Source: FEN-1219 sp037445815 (lineage in GTDB: Bacteria; Pseudomonadota; Gammaproteobacteria; Steroidobacterales; Rariloculaceae). From it: a stretch of DNA of 11,850 bases. The stretch lies in the NCBI GenBank assembly GCA_037445815.1, contig JBBIJV010000106.1, forward strand, positions 1 through 11,850, written 5' to 3'. The position numbers and the translations under genes were made by a program. The notes under the pieces were generated by a model, which was given only the letters and a program-made list of their open reading frames with translations, did not search any database and was not told the DNA's origin. Positions 1 to 6,364 of this stretch are shown here, in pieces (within the stretch, counting starts at the first letter, position 1; every line of letters starts with the position of its first letter).

Positions 1-1
1 T

Positions 2-529
2 CGCCTGCCGGCGACCGTGCGGAGCCGCTGCCAGCTCCTGCAACTGCGCGCGCCGGGTGCGGACCACGTGGCCGACTGGCTGCGCGTGGAGCAGGCCGTC
101 GTGCGCGACGCGCAGCGCGCCGTCGGTACGGCGCCGCTGGCTCTGGCGGCCGCGATCCGGGAAAGCAACTACGTTTTATTCAATACGTTAGAGAGCGATT
201 TAGCAGCGATTTCGGAAGACCGGATGGACCCCCAAGCCGTGGCCCAATCGTGGGCGAAGGGCGATACCGCGCTGGCGCTTCAGTGGCTGCGGCGGCGCCT
301 GCACGCCGAGCTCAAGTCACGGCTCGCCAGCCCGGACGGCTCGACTTCAGTCACAGTACCCGCAGCGGAGCCGTTGCATAATGCATGGCGGGCATTGCCC
401 GACCGCGTGTTGTTCGACGCGTACGACGGAGCCGAGAAACTGCTGAATCAGCAGGGGTCGGGAGTGAACGTCGAGCTCGCGCTGCTGGCAATGTTGAGCG
501 CATTCGTCGTGAATCGAGGACGATCGTGA
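2..529 (+). CDS. holB: DNA polymerase III delta' subunit, C-terminal part (5' truncated by window)
   Basis: Delta' is a non-ATPase AAA+ subunit of the clamp loader that helps load the beta sliding clamp onto primed DNA. The frame is open from base 2 and reads RLPATVRSRCQ at once. This matches the LPxTxRSRC motif (sensor-1/SRC region) found about mid-protein in HolB. About 175 residues remain: the end of the AAA+ core and the helical collar domain, ending in a region rich in Leu and Ala (VELALLAML) that resembles the HolB C-terminus. The GTG at base 17 lies inside the SRC motif and is not a start; the true start is upstream of the window. The stop TGA (527-529) overlaps the GTG of pilZ, so the two are probably translationally coupled. 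Bases 165-215 are visibly more AT-rich than the rest of the gene. The holB-pilZ order is common in Gammaproteobacteria. Confidence rests on the SRC motif, the length and the neighbour. Confidence 0.93.
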   Translation, partial: RLPATVRSRCQLLQLRAPGADHVADWLRVEQAVVRDAQRAVGTAPLALAAAIRESNYVLFNTLESDLAAISEDRMDPQAVAQSWAKGDTALALQWLRRRLHAELKSRLASPDGSTSVTVPAAEPLHNAWRALPDRVLFDAYDGAEKLLNQQGSGVNVELALLAMLSAFVVNRGRS

Positions 530-864
530 GCAAGCCCGGACTGCTGACCCTGACGATCAAGGACAAGAGCGCCTTGTATCTCGCCTATATGCCGTTCATT
601 CGAAACGGCGGCTTATTCATACCCACGAACTCGAGCTACAAGCTCGGTGACGAAGTCTTCATGCTCCTCAACGTCATGGGCGAGGAGGAGAAGATCCCCG
701 TCGCGGGGCGCGTGATCTGGATTACCCCGAAGGGCGCCCAGGGCAAACGCACGGCCGGCATCGGCGTGCAGTTCAGCGAGCAAGACCAGGGCAACACGCA
801 AAAGCGGATCGAGAACTATCTCGCCGGCGCGCTCGGCGGGGACAAGCCCACGCACACGCTCTGA
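526..864 (+). CDS. pilZ: Type IV pilus assembly protein PilZ
   Basis: This is a small cytoplasmic PilZ-domain protein (112 aa) needed for type IV pilus biogenesis, by analogy with Pseudomonas PilZ. The protein is almost entirely the PilZ beta-barrel: LTIKDKSALYLAYMPF, then GGLFIPT, YKLGDEVFMLL, VAGRVIWITPKGAQ and GIGVQFSEQD, all hallmarks of the type IV pilus PilZ subgroup. The classical c-di-GMP motifs (RxxxR and [D/N]xSxxG) are absent, as in Pseudomonas PilZ, so direct c-di-GMP binding is unlikely. The GTG start at 526 is preferred because it gives the family length, overlaps the holB stop as GTGA, and has GAGGA at 516-520 five bases upstream. In many relatives a tatD-type gene follows. Here the next gene is convergent and its stop codon is only 3 bases away, leaving no room for a terminator. 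Confidence 0.95.
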   Translation: MSKPGLLTLTIKDKSALYLAYMPFIRNGGLFIPTNSSYKLGDEVFMLLNVMGEEEKIPVAGRVIWITPKGAQGKRTAGIGVQFSEQDQGNTQKRIENYLAGALGGDKPTHTL

Positions 865-867
865 CGG

Positions 868-1911
868 CTAAGTCAGATTCGTGCGGTTGAGGCCGCCTTT
901 CAACACGTAGGTCTGGAAGCCGCGCTCGTTCAAGATGAACGCCCCCGCGGAGCTGCGCCGGCCGGTGTCGCAGCAGACGACGTATTTGACCGAGGAGTCG
1001 AGCGTCTTCAGCTTCAGGCGAATGAAGTAGAGCGGCACGTTGATCGCCCCTTCATTGTGGTAGGCCTCGAACTCCGACGGTAAGCGAACGTCGAGCCACT
1101 GGCCGCCCTCCTGTATGACTTTCTGCGCTTGGGCGGCGTCGACCCAGTCCAGCATCGGCTCGTTCAAGAGCTTGCGGAAGTCCTCCTTGCCGAGCCGCAT
1201 CAACGAGCCGTCCGTCAACATCGCGACCGTCGCGTTGCGCTTGGCTTCGGAGATCAGCGCTTCCTCGCCGAACGTGTCGCCCACCTGCAGCTCGGCGAGG
1301 CGGATGCCTTCCTTGTTCAGCGGCGTCTCGCGCGTAACGACACACTTGCCGCGAGTGATCACGTAGAAATAGTCGCCTTCGTCGCCTTGCTTGATGACGA
1401 CGTCGCCGGCTTTGTAGTTGACCTGCTGGAGGCGCATGAAGATCGCCTGAATGTTCGCAGGCGGAATCTTGTGAAACGCCTTCGTTTGCAGCAGCGTCGT
1501 CATCCAGTCGTCGCCGCTGCCGGCCTCACCGCGCAGCTCCGATACCTCGTACGAGCCCGTCTGATCCCAAGTGAGCATCACGTCGAGCAGGTCGCTGTCG
1601 ATCGTGAAGTATTCGACGGGCGTGACGGCGATCGCAGTGTGCTTGCGCGGCAATTTCGGAGACAGTGGATTGCGTGCATCCTCGGTGCCGCCCGTGACCC
1701 GACCGGCCGGCTCGTTGCCTTCGCGCAGCTCGACGGTGCCCGACAGGATGTAATAGGTGCGTTTTTCGGAGTCGCCCTCGCGGAACAGCCCTTCGCCGGG
1801 TTGGGCGTCGCGTACCTTGGTTTTCTTGACGAGCGCGGCGAGGTTGTCCTTCTTCAGACTGTCGAGCGGCGAGAATGCCTTCAGTTGGCTGGAGTCGACT
1901 TGCTTCGTCAT
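868..1911 (-). CDS. Tandem cyclic-nucleotide-binding domains fused to a rhodanese domain
   Basis: Predicted 347-aa cytoplasmic protein with no membrane segment. Residues ~10-125 form a first, divergent CNB-type (cupin-like) domain (EGLFREGDSEKRTYYILSG). Residues ~138-255 form a second with a good phosphate-binding cassette, GDTFGEEALI then KRNATV. E216 and R225 sit where cAMP/cGMP-binding proteins contact ribose and phosphate, so this domain could bind a cyclic nucleotide. Residues ~258-345 form a rhodanese domain (WLDVRLPSEFEAYHNEGAINVPL) with active-site loop CDTGRRS and catalytic Cys 314, so persulfide or sulfur transfer is possible. There is no DNA-binding domain, so it is not a CRP-type regulator. 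It lies 90 bases downstream of fadJ on the same strand and could be co-transcribed or have its own promoter (1963-1968). The start is uncertain: ATG at 1911 is chosen, but an in-frame TTG at 1935 would add 8 residues, and neither has a clear Shine-Dalgarno. The physiological role is unknown. Confidence 0.88.
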   Translation of the reverse strand: MTKQVDSSQLKAFSPLDSLKKDNLAALVKKTKVRDAQPGEGLFREGDSEKRTYYILSGTVELREGNEPAGRVTGGTEDARNPLSPKLPRKHTAIAVTPVEYFTIDSDLLDVMLTWDQTGSYEVSELRGEAGSGDDWMTTLLQTKAFHKIPPANIQAIFMRLQQVNYKAGDVVIKQGDEGDYFYVITRGKCVVTRETPLNKEGIRLAELQVGDTFGEEALISEAKRNATVAMLTDGSLMRLGKEDFRKLLNEPMLDWVDAAQAQKVIQEGGQWLDVRLPSEFEAYHNEGAINVPLYFIRLKLKTLDSSVKYVVCCDTGRRSSAGAFILNERGFQTYVLKGGLNRTNLT

Positions 1912-1959
1912 CAGGGGCTGAGTTGCACGATCCAAGAAGCGCCGAAAGCGATCAGCGGC

Positions 1960-1971
1960 GGAAGTCTAGCA
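1960..1971 (-). promoter_or_regulatory. Possible extended -10 promoter element for the CNB-rhodanese gene
   Basis: In the 90-base gap after fadJ, the minus strand reads TGCTAGACT (hexamer TAGACT at 1968-1963). It fits an extended -10 (TGnTAnnnT) with 4 of 6 matches to TATAAT. No convincing -35 lies 16-18 bases upstream. A transcript would start near 1956, about 45 bases before the ATG at 1911. This is a weak, consensus-only call. Confidence 0.25.
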
Positions 1972-2001
1972 CACGGTCTCGTGCGGCCGGTGCCAACGGT
2001 T

Positions 2002-4041
2002 TCACGGCGTGACGCGGAACTTTTTCCAGCCGTTGCGAGGTGTGAAACGGGTCCCAAAACGCTGCGCGAAGCGCTCGAGCGTCGCAACGACATCGTCGAC
2101 GCCGCGCGCCCGCGCATAGCGCAGCGGCCCACCCGTGAAAGGCGCAAATCCTGCGCCGAAGACGGCGCCGGCGTCGAGAAGATCCGCGTCGTCGACGACC
2201 CCTTCGGCCAAGCACGCGACGGCTTCGTTGATGAGCGGCAGCAAGAGGCGGTCCGCGAGCTCCGCGTCGGCCTTCACGTGTCGATTTTTGATCGGCTTAC
2301 CGCGCTCGTCGTATGCGTAGAAGCCTCGGCCGGTCTTCACTCCGAGCTCGCCTCTCGCCACCTTGGCGCGAAGGAGCTCGGGCGGTTCCATGGCCAGCAC
2401 GCCGCTCAGCACTTCGGCGACGTGTAGTGCCACGTCGAGCCCGACGCGATCGGCGAGCTCGACGGGCCCCATTGGCATTCCGAACGATTTCGCCGCGGCG
2501 TCGATGCTTTCGAAGCTGTGGCCGTCGACGTGCGCGTGCAGCGCTTCGAGCATGTACGGCGTCAAGATCCTGTTCACGACGAAGCCCGGTGCGCTGCGGC
2601 ACGGCAGCGGCAGCTTGCCGATGCGCGTGACGAACGACAGCGCATCCCGCAGCGCAGCCTCCGACGTCTGCTCGCCGCGAATCACCTCGACGAGCGGCAG
2701 GCTCGCCACGGGGTTGAAGAAATGGAGGCCGACGAACCTGCCGGGATCGCGCAGGGCTTCCGCGAGCGTCTCGAGCCGAATGCTCGAAGTATTGGTGGCG
2801 ATCAACGCGTGGGCCGGAATACGCGGCTCGAGCTCGGCAAACAACGCCCGCTTCGCGTCCGCTTTCTCGACGATGGCTTCGATCACGAGATCGGCCGATG
2901 CGACCTCGGCGGCGGCCAGGTCGACGCGCAGCCTCTTCAGCGCCGCATCGGCTTCGCCCGGCGCACGCAAGCGTTTGCCGAAAAGCTCCCGCGCGCGTTT
3001 CAGCGCGGGCTCGACGTACTGCTGCGCGCGGTCCTGCACCGTCACGTCGAGTCCGCGCAACGCGCACCACGCGGCGATGTCGCCGCCCATCGTGCCCGCC
3101 CCCACGACGTGAACGCGCTCGATGCGGCTGTCCTTCGGCGCCAGATTGCGGAGGCGCTCACGCAGCTCGAACACGTGCACGAGATTGCGACAGGTTGGCG
3201 TGACGAACAGCTTGCCGATCGAGATCGCTTCGGCACGCAGCGCGGCGTCGCCGCGCGCGCCGTAGCGTTCCCAGAGATCGACGATCGCGTAGGGCGCTGG
3301 GTAGTGCTCGCGCCTGACGCGCTTGCGCACGCCGGCGCGGACTCGCGCAGCCACAAAGCGCCGCAGCGGCATTCGGCTCAGCAACGCAAGGTACCATGGC
3401 GCGCGGCGCGGGGGAGGGCGTGCAGTAATCAGCTCCCTGGCCGCCGCACGCAGCGACTCGCGCGGCACCACACGGTCGACGAGCCCCGCCTTCAACGCCT
3501 CGTGCGGCGACAATGAGCGGCCCGTCAGCATGAGGTCGAGCGCGAGCGGCGCGCCGAGGATCTCGACGGCACGAATCGTGCCGCCGAAGCCGGGATGTAT
3601 TCCGAGCTGCACCTCGGGCAAGCCGAGCGTTCGTTCGTAGGAATCGGCGGCCACGCGATAATCGCAGGCGAGCGCCAGCTCGAGGCCGCCGCCGAGCGCG
3701 AACCCGTCGATCGCGGCTACGGTCGGGACGTCGAGCGCCGCGATGCGCCCGAGAAGGGCTTGGCCGCGCGCCGCCATCGCGGCGCCATGCTCGGCGCCCC
3801 GCAATTGCGCGAACTCCTTGACGTTTGCGCCCAGGATGAATCCGCTGCGCTTGCCGGACTCGAACACGAGCCCGCGGATGCGCGCGGCGGCGATGGCCCC
3901 GAGCTCGGCATCGAGCTCGTCGAGCACGTCTGCGGACAGGGTGTTCGCCGTGGCGCCCGCCTTGTCGAGCGTCAACCAGCAGATGCCGTCGTCATCGACG
4001 GCTCGGCACCAATGCTTCGACGTTGCCGGCGCCCCGCTCAT
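2002..4041 (-). CDS. fadJ: FadJ-type bifunctional enoyl-CoA hydratase / 3-hydroxyacyl-CoA dehydrogenase
   Basis: Multifunctional alpha subunit of fatty-acid beta-oxidation. It hydrates trans-2-enoyl-CoA and oxidises the L-3-hydroxyacyl-CoA to 3-ketoacyl-CoA with NAD+. The 679-aa protein has a crotonase domain (~8-195) with GGGLE at 117-121 and LPEVQLG at 141-147. The two catalytic glutamates (E121, E143) are present with the 22-residue spacing I recall for FadJ rather than the 20 of FadB. The NAD-binding domain begins at ~308 with GAGTMGG (314-320). The dehydrogenase signature GLHFFNPV carries the probable catalytic His 440, followed by VEVI and GFVVNR. Two C-terminal 3HCDH domains follow (~485-580 and ~590-675). 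One oddity is GANV at 71-74 where the oxyanion segment is usually GADI/GADV. ATG at 4041 is chosen because it overlaps the upstream stop as ATGA and starts just before the domain; the frame stays open to 4395, but that part overlaps the EEP gene. No thiolase (fadI/fadA) is adjacent. Confidence 0.92.
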   Translation of the reverse strand: MSGAPATSKHWCRAVDDDGICWLTLDKAGATANTLSADVLDELDAELGAIAAARIRGLVFESGKRSGFILGANVKEFAQLRGAEHGAAMAARGQALLGRIAALDVPTVAAIDGFALGGGLELALACDYRVAADSYERTLGLPEVQLGIHPGFGGTIRAVEILGAPLALDLMLTGRSLSPHEALKAGLVDRVVPRESLRAAARELITARPPPRRAPWYLALLSRMPLRRFVAARVRAGVRKRVRREHYPAPYAIVDLWERYGARGDAALRAEAISIGKLFVTPTCRNLVHVFELRERLRNLAPKDSRIERVHVVGAGTMGGDIAAWCALRGLDVTVQDRAQQYVEPALKRARELFGKRLRAPGEADAALKRLRVDLAAAEVASADLVIEAIVEKADAKRALFAELEPRIPAHALIATNTSSIRLETLAEALRDPGRFVGLHFFNPVASLPLVEVIRGEQTSEAALRDALSFVTRIGKLPLPCRSAPGFVVNRILTPYMLEALHAHVDGHSFESIDAAAKSFGMPMGPVELADRVGLDVALHVAEVLSGVLAMEPPELLRAKVARGELGVKTGRGFYAYDERGKPIKNRHVKADAELADRLLLPLINEAVACLAEGVVDDADLLDAGAVFGAGFAPFTGGPLRYARARGVDDVVATLERFAQRFGTRFTPRNGWKKFRVTP

Positions 4042-4793
4042 GCGGCCGCTCGCCGCGGCTTGTCGACTTCGAAGTCGCAGACCAGCGGCAGATGATCCGA
4101 AAGTCGCACGGACGGGATCGCGAACCGCGTCACGCGCACACCGTCGCCGTACAGCACGAAGTCGAGCTCCTTGCGCGGCGAGCGGCTCGGATACGACGGC
4201 AGCCCGTCGGTGTTCGCGCTGCGCAGCTTGCACGCCTTCATGAACAGGTAGATCTCGTGCTCGCCCCAGAACGTGTTGAAGTCGCCCGCGACGATGACGG
4301 GTTTTCGCGACGCCATGATGAGGTCGTGTAAGTGTTGGAGCTGCGTATGCCGATGCCGGAACTTCAAGGACAGATGTACGAGAAATATCGCGCACTCCTC
4401 GAGCTCGAGCTCGATGATGAGCCGCTTGATGCCTTTCTCGAAATAGTGAAACCGCTCGCCGTGGACGCGCGGCGCCGCGAGAAACGCATTGCCTTGCTTA
4501 CGCAAGATCGGCAACCGTTGGTTCAACGAGCCGGCGCCGTATTTGCACTGATACACAGAGTAATGCCCGAGCGCCCGAGCGATGACGTCGGCTTGGTTGA
4601 CGCTGCGGGTTCGGATCGAGCCGCTGTCGACTTCGATCAGGCCGACGATGTCGGGATCCTGTGATTTGATGAAGTCCGTGATCCGCTGGAGGTGCGTCCG
4701 GTTACCGAGCAGGTACCCGACGCCCGGAAGCGGCCAATGCAACGCGGAGCCCAACCCAAGACCGTAACGAATGTTGTAGAGCAATAGCCGCAT
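4038..4793 (-). CDS. Endonuclease/exonuclease/phosphatase (EEP) family protein
   Basis: Predicted 251-aa metal-dependent phosphodiesterase of the DNase I/ExoIII/inositol-phosphatase fold (EEP superfamily, PF03372), probably cytoplasmic as no signal peptide is seen. The expected active-site set appears in order: N7 (YNIRYG), E54 (LIEVD), H140 (LVHLSL), D171 and N173 (AGDFN), D211 (ELDFVL), and D233/H234 (LSDHLPL). The length fits a minimal EEP domain without extra domains, and all catalytic positions look intact. The substrate cannot be read from sequence: DNA, RNA, a sugar or inositol phosphate, or a lipid headgroup are all possible. Its TGA overlaps the ATG of fadJ (ATGA), implying translational coupling with a beta-oxidation gene. 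Upstream it faces the TIR-like gene across a 131-base divergent gap. ATG at 4793 places the essential Asn at residue 7, as is normal for the family. No strong Shine-Dalgarno is visible. Confidence 0.9.
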   Translation of the reverse strand: MRLLLYNIRYGLGLGSALHWPLPGVGYLLGNRTHLQRITDFIKSQDPDIVGLIEVDSGSIRTRSVNQADVIARALGHYSVYQCKYGAGSLNQRLPILRKQGNAFLAAPRVHGERFHYFEKGIKRLIIELELEECAIFLVHLSLKFRHRHTQLQHLHDLIMASRKPVIVAGDFNTFWGEHEIYLFMKACKLRSANTDGLPSYPSRSPRKELDFVLYGDGVRVTRFAIPSVRLSDHLPLVCDFEVDKPRRAAA

Positions 4794-4924
4794 CTGCGTC
4801 GTAGTTTACCGGACGGCGCGACCGTTCTCGCAATCGAGAGTGGATTCTCCGGCCTTTGCGCCACGTCGTTGCAAAGCCGGCGCGGCAGTAGTAGCGTCCG
4901 GAACGTCCCCTTCGGTACCGACCG
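4794..4924. promoter_or_regulatory. Divergent intergenic region between EEP gene and TIR-like gene
   Basis: This 131-base gap must hold start signals for both the leftward EEP-fadJ unit and the rightward TIR-like gene. On the minus strand, TTGCGA (4833-4828) and TAAACT (4808-4803), 19 bases apart, could be a -35/-10, but would leave almost no leader. On the plus strand, TTGCAA (4869-4874) and TAGCGT (4892-4897), 17 bases apart, could serve the TIR-like gene. Both are weak matches. A small inverted repeat, TCTCG-caat-CGAGA (4826-4839), overlaps the minus-strand -35 candidate. A larger one at 4849-4880 is listed separately. Confidence 0.4.
4849..4880. repeat. Inverted repeat upstream of the TIR-like gene
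   Basis: Arms CCGGCCTTTGC (4849-4859) and GCAAAGCCGG (4871-4880) are complementary over ten pairs with one bulged C, around an 11-base loop. No T-run follows, so a terminator is unlikely on either strand. The right arm overlaps the candidate -35 (TTGCAA, 4869-4874) of the TIR-like gene, so an operator or a leader hairpin is possible. Confidence 0.5.
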
Positions 4925-5377
4925 ATGTCCGAGAAGAACCCGATCCGGATTTACGTCACTCACGCGTTCGCCGGTCATCCGGACTATCACCGCGTGTTCG
5001 AGTATCTCGAGGCGCTGCCGAACTTCTTCTACCGCAACTGCAGCGTGCCCGACCATCCGCCGGCGGCGGGCGGCAAGGAAGCTCTGAAGGAGGAATATCG
5101 CACCCAGCTCAAGACGGCCGAGGTCGTCGTCGTCCTGAGCTCTCTGTACATAGAGAGCGAGTACTGGACCACGTACCAGATGGACGCGGCCCAGGCCAAC
5201 AACCTGCCGCTCGTGGCGATCGAGCCTTTCGGGGGCAGCCTCAAGATGCCAGCGGAGCTCGCAAAGCGAGCCGCCGAAGTCGTCGGCTGGAACGAGCGGC
5301 ACATCGCCGACGCCGTCCGCCGGCAAGCGCGCCACGAAGACACTCACCGGTGGGAAACGATCGAATTCAAGCTGTGA
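4925..5377 (+). CDS. Standalone TIR-like (MTH538/DUF1863-type, ThsB-like) protein
   Basis: This 150-aa soluble protein looks like a single flavodoxin-fold TIR-like domain. It starts with strand 1 and a polar loop (IRIYVTHAF, 7-15) and continues with helix DYHRVFEYLEAL. KEEYRTQLKTAEVVVVLSS (55-73) is the typical TIR 'helix then strand D' segment. YWTTYQMDAAQANNLPLVAIEPFG (80-103) matches the 'SxWVxxEIexAxxxxkPvIgV' block. This resembles the MTH538-type TIR-like family that includes the Thoeris sensor ThsB. TIR enzymes cleave NAD or make cyclic ADP-ribose signals using a Glu in that last block. The equivalent residue here appears to be Q85, so NADase activity is doubtful. The C-terminal tail (WNERHIADAVRRQARHE) is charged and helical. 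No ThsA, STALD or other effector gene adjoins it; glpQ follows in the same frame after 27 bases. ATG at 4925 has no clear Shine-Dalgarno. The family is assigned by motif memory, so moderate confidence; function unknown. Confidence 0.72.
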   Translation: MSEKNPIRIYVTHAFAGHPDYHRVFEYLEALPNFFYRNCSVPDHPPAAGGKEALKEEYRTQLKTAEVVVVLSSLYIESEYWTTYQMDAAQANNLPLVAIEPFGGSLKMPAELAKRAAEVVGWNERHIADAVRRQARHEDTHRWETIEFKL

Positions 5378-5380
5378 GCG

Positions 5381-5392
5381 CGCGCTAGCGCG
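5381..5392. repeat. 12-base perfect palindrome between TIR-like stop and glpQ start
   Basis: CGCGCTAGCGCG is its own reverse complement. It begins 3 bases after the TGA of the TIR-like gene and ends 12 bases before the ATG of glpQ. It runs into a second palindrome, GGCGCGCC (5392-5399). Together they make a very GC-rich stretch that could fold in mRNA. High local GC makes chance palindromes more likely. Confidence 0.45.
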
Positions 5393-5404
5393 GCGCGCCG
5401 CATC

Positions 5405-6346
5405 ATGCCGCAGTCCCCGATCATCATCGCCCATCGAGGCGCAAGCGGCTATCTGCCCGAGCACACGCTCGCCGGCAAGGCGCTGGCCTATGGGCTCGGC
5501 GCGGACTATCTCGAGCAAGACGTCGTCGCCACGCGCGACCGCCGGCTCCTGGTTCTACACGACCTGTACTTGGACGACGTCACGGACGTCGCAACGCGGT
5601 TCCCGGGGCGGCACCGCGAGGACGGCCGTCACTACGTCGTCGACTTCGACCTCGCGGAGCTCATGTCGCTGCGCGTCTTCGAGCGGCGCGCGCCGGGCAG
5701 CGCCGCGCCGAAGTATCCGGCGCGCTTTCCGGGCAAGGACGGGCTGTTCGGCATCGCGACGCTCGAAGACGAGCTGCGCCTGATCCGCGGGCTCAATGCG
5801 TCGATGGGGCGCAGCGTCGGAGTCTATGCCGAAATCAAGGAGCCTGCATGGCACCATGCGCATGGGATCGACCTCGCGGCGCTGCTGTTGGCCGAGCTCC
5901 GGGCATTCGGCTACACGCGCGCCGCGGATCAGGCGTTCGTACAGTGCTTCGACGCGAACGAGCTCGTTCGCGTGAAGACGCAGCTCGGCTCCGATTTGCG
6001 GCTCGTGCAGCTCGTGGGAACCGAACCGAAGTACCGCGAGCTCTTGACGCGAGACGGTCTGCGCCGCGTTGCGGGCTATGCTTACGGCCTGGGGCCGCAT
6101 CACGCCCAGCTCGCGTCCGGACCGGCGGGCGGGCGACCGCGGATCCTTCCTTTGCGGCAATGGGCCGACGAAGCCGGGCTGCGGTTGCACCCGTATACGT
6201 TTCGCCGCGACGAGCTGCCGGGCTACGCGCACTCGCTCGAGGAGTTGCTCGAATTTTTCATCGTCGAGGCGGAGGTCGACGGGCTTTTTTGCGACCACCC
6301 CGACATCGCCGTGCGCGTCCGCGATTCGGTCGCGAAGGTTCAATGA
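5405..6346 (+). CDS. glpQ: Glycerophosphodiester phosphodiesterase, GlpQ type without signal peptide
   Basis: It hydrolyses glycerophosphodiesters (deacylated phospholipids) to glycerol-3-phosphate plus an alcohol. The 313-aa GDPD TIM barrel begins at once with IIIAHRGASGYLPEHTL (6-22), the GlpQ signature. H10 and R11, E37 and D39 (LEQDV), and H52 (VLHD) match the metal and catalytic residues. YAEIKEP (141-147) gives further active-site residues, and DGLFCDHPD near the end closes the barrel. The sequence is closer to GlpQ (LPEHTL, YLEQD, LDDVTDVATRFPGR) than to the short cytoplasmic UgpQ. Unlike E. coli GlpQ, which is periplasmic, no signal peptide is present, and an in-frame TGA at 5375-5377 forbids any extension beyond nine codons. 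It is therefore probably cytoplasmic. It follows the TIR-like gene by 27 bases in the same frame, suggesting one transcript. There is no glpT or ugp transporter beside it, and no Shine-Dalgarno is evident. Confidence 0.93.
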   Translation: MPQSPIIIAHRGASGYLPEHTLAGKALAYGLGADYLEQDVVATRDRRLLVLHDLYLDDVTDVATRFPGRHREDGRHYVVDFDLAELMSLRVFERRAPGSAAPKYPARFPGKDGLFGIATLEDELRLIRGLNASMGRSVGVYAEIKEPAWHHAHGIDLAALLLAELRAFGYTRAADQAFVQCFDANELVRVKTQLGSDLRLVQLVGTEPKYRELLTRDGLRRVAGYAYGLGPHHAQLASGPAGGRPRILPLRQWADEAGLRLHPYTFRRDELPGYAHSLEELLEFFIVEAEVDGLFCDHPDIAVRVRDSVAKVQ

Positions 6347-6364
6347 TCCCGGGCGCGCGTGCCG

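Noticed and set aside
17..529. GTG at 17 as the start of an independent 170-aa gene
   Set aside because: The frame continues upstream into the HolB LPxTxRSRC motif and is cut only by the window edge.
1129..2427. Long plus-strand open frame (432 codons) antisense to the CNB-rhodanese and fadJ genes
   Set aside because: It lies opposite two well-recognised genes, is rich in Arg/Val/Ala in an uneven way typical of high-GC antisense frames, and shows no domain motif.
4042..4395. Upstream extension of the fadJ frame
   Set aside because: This part lies inside the EEP gene, has no hydratase features, and the ATG at 4041 gives the family length with an ATGA overlap.
4925..5377. Calling the TIR-like gene a Thoeris defence system
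   Set aside because: No ThsA-like or other NAD-effector gene is in the window, and the catalytic Glu position appears to be Gln.
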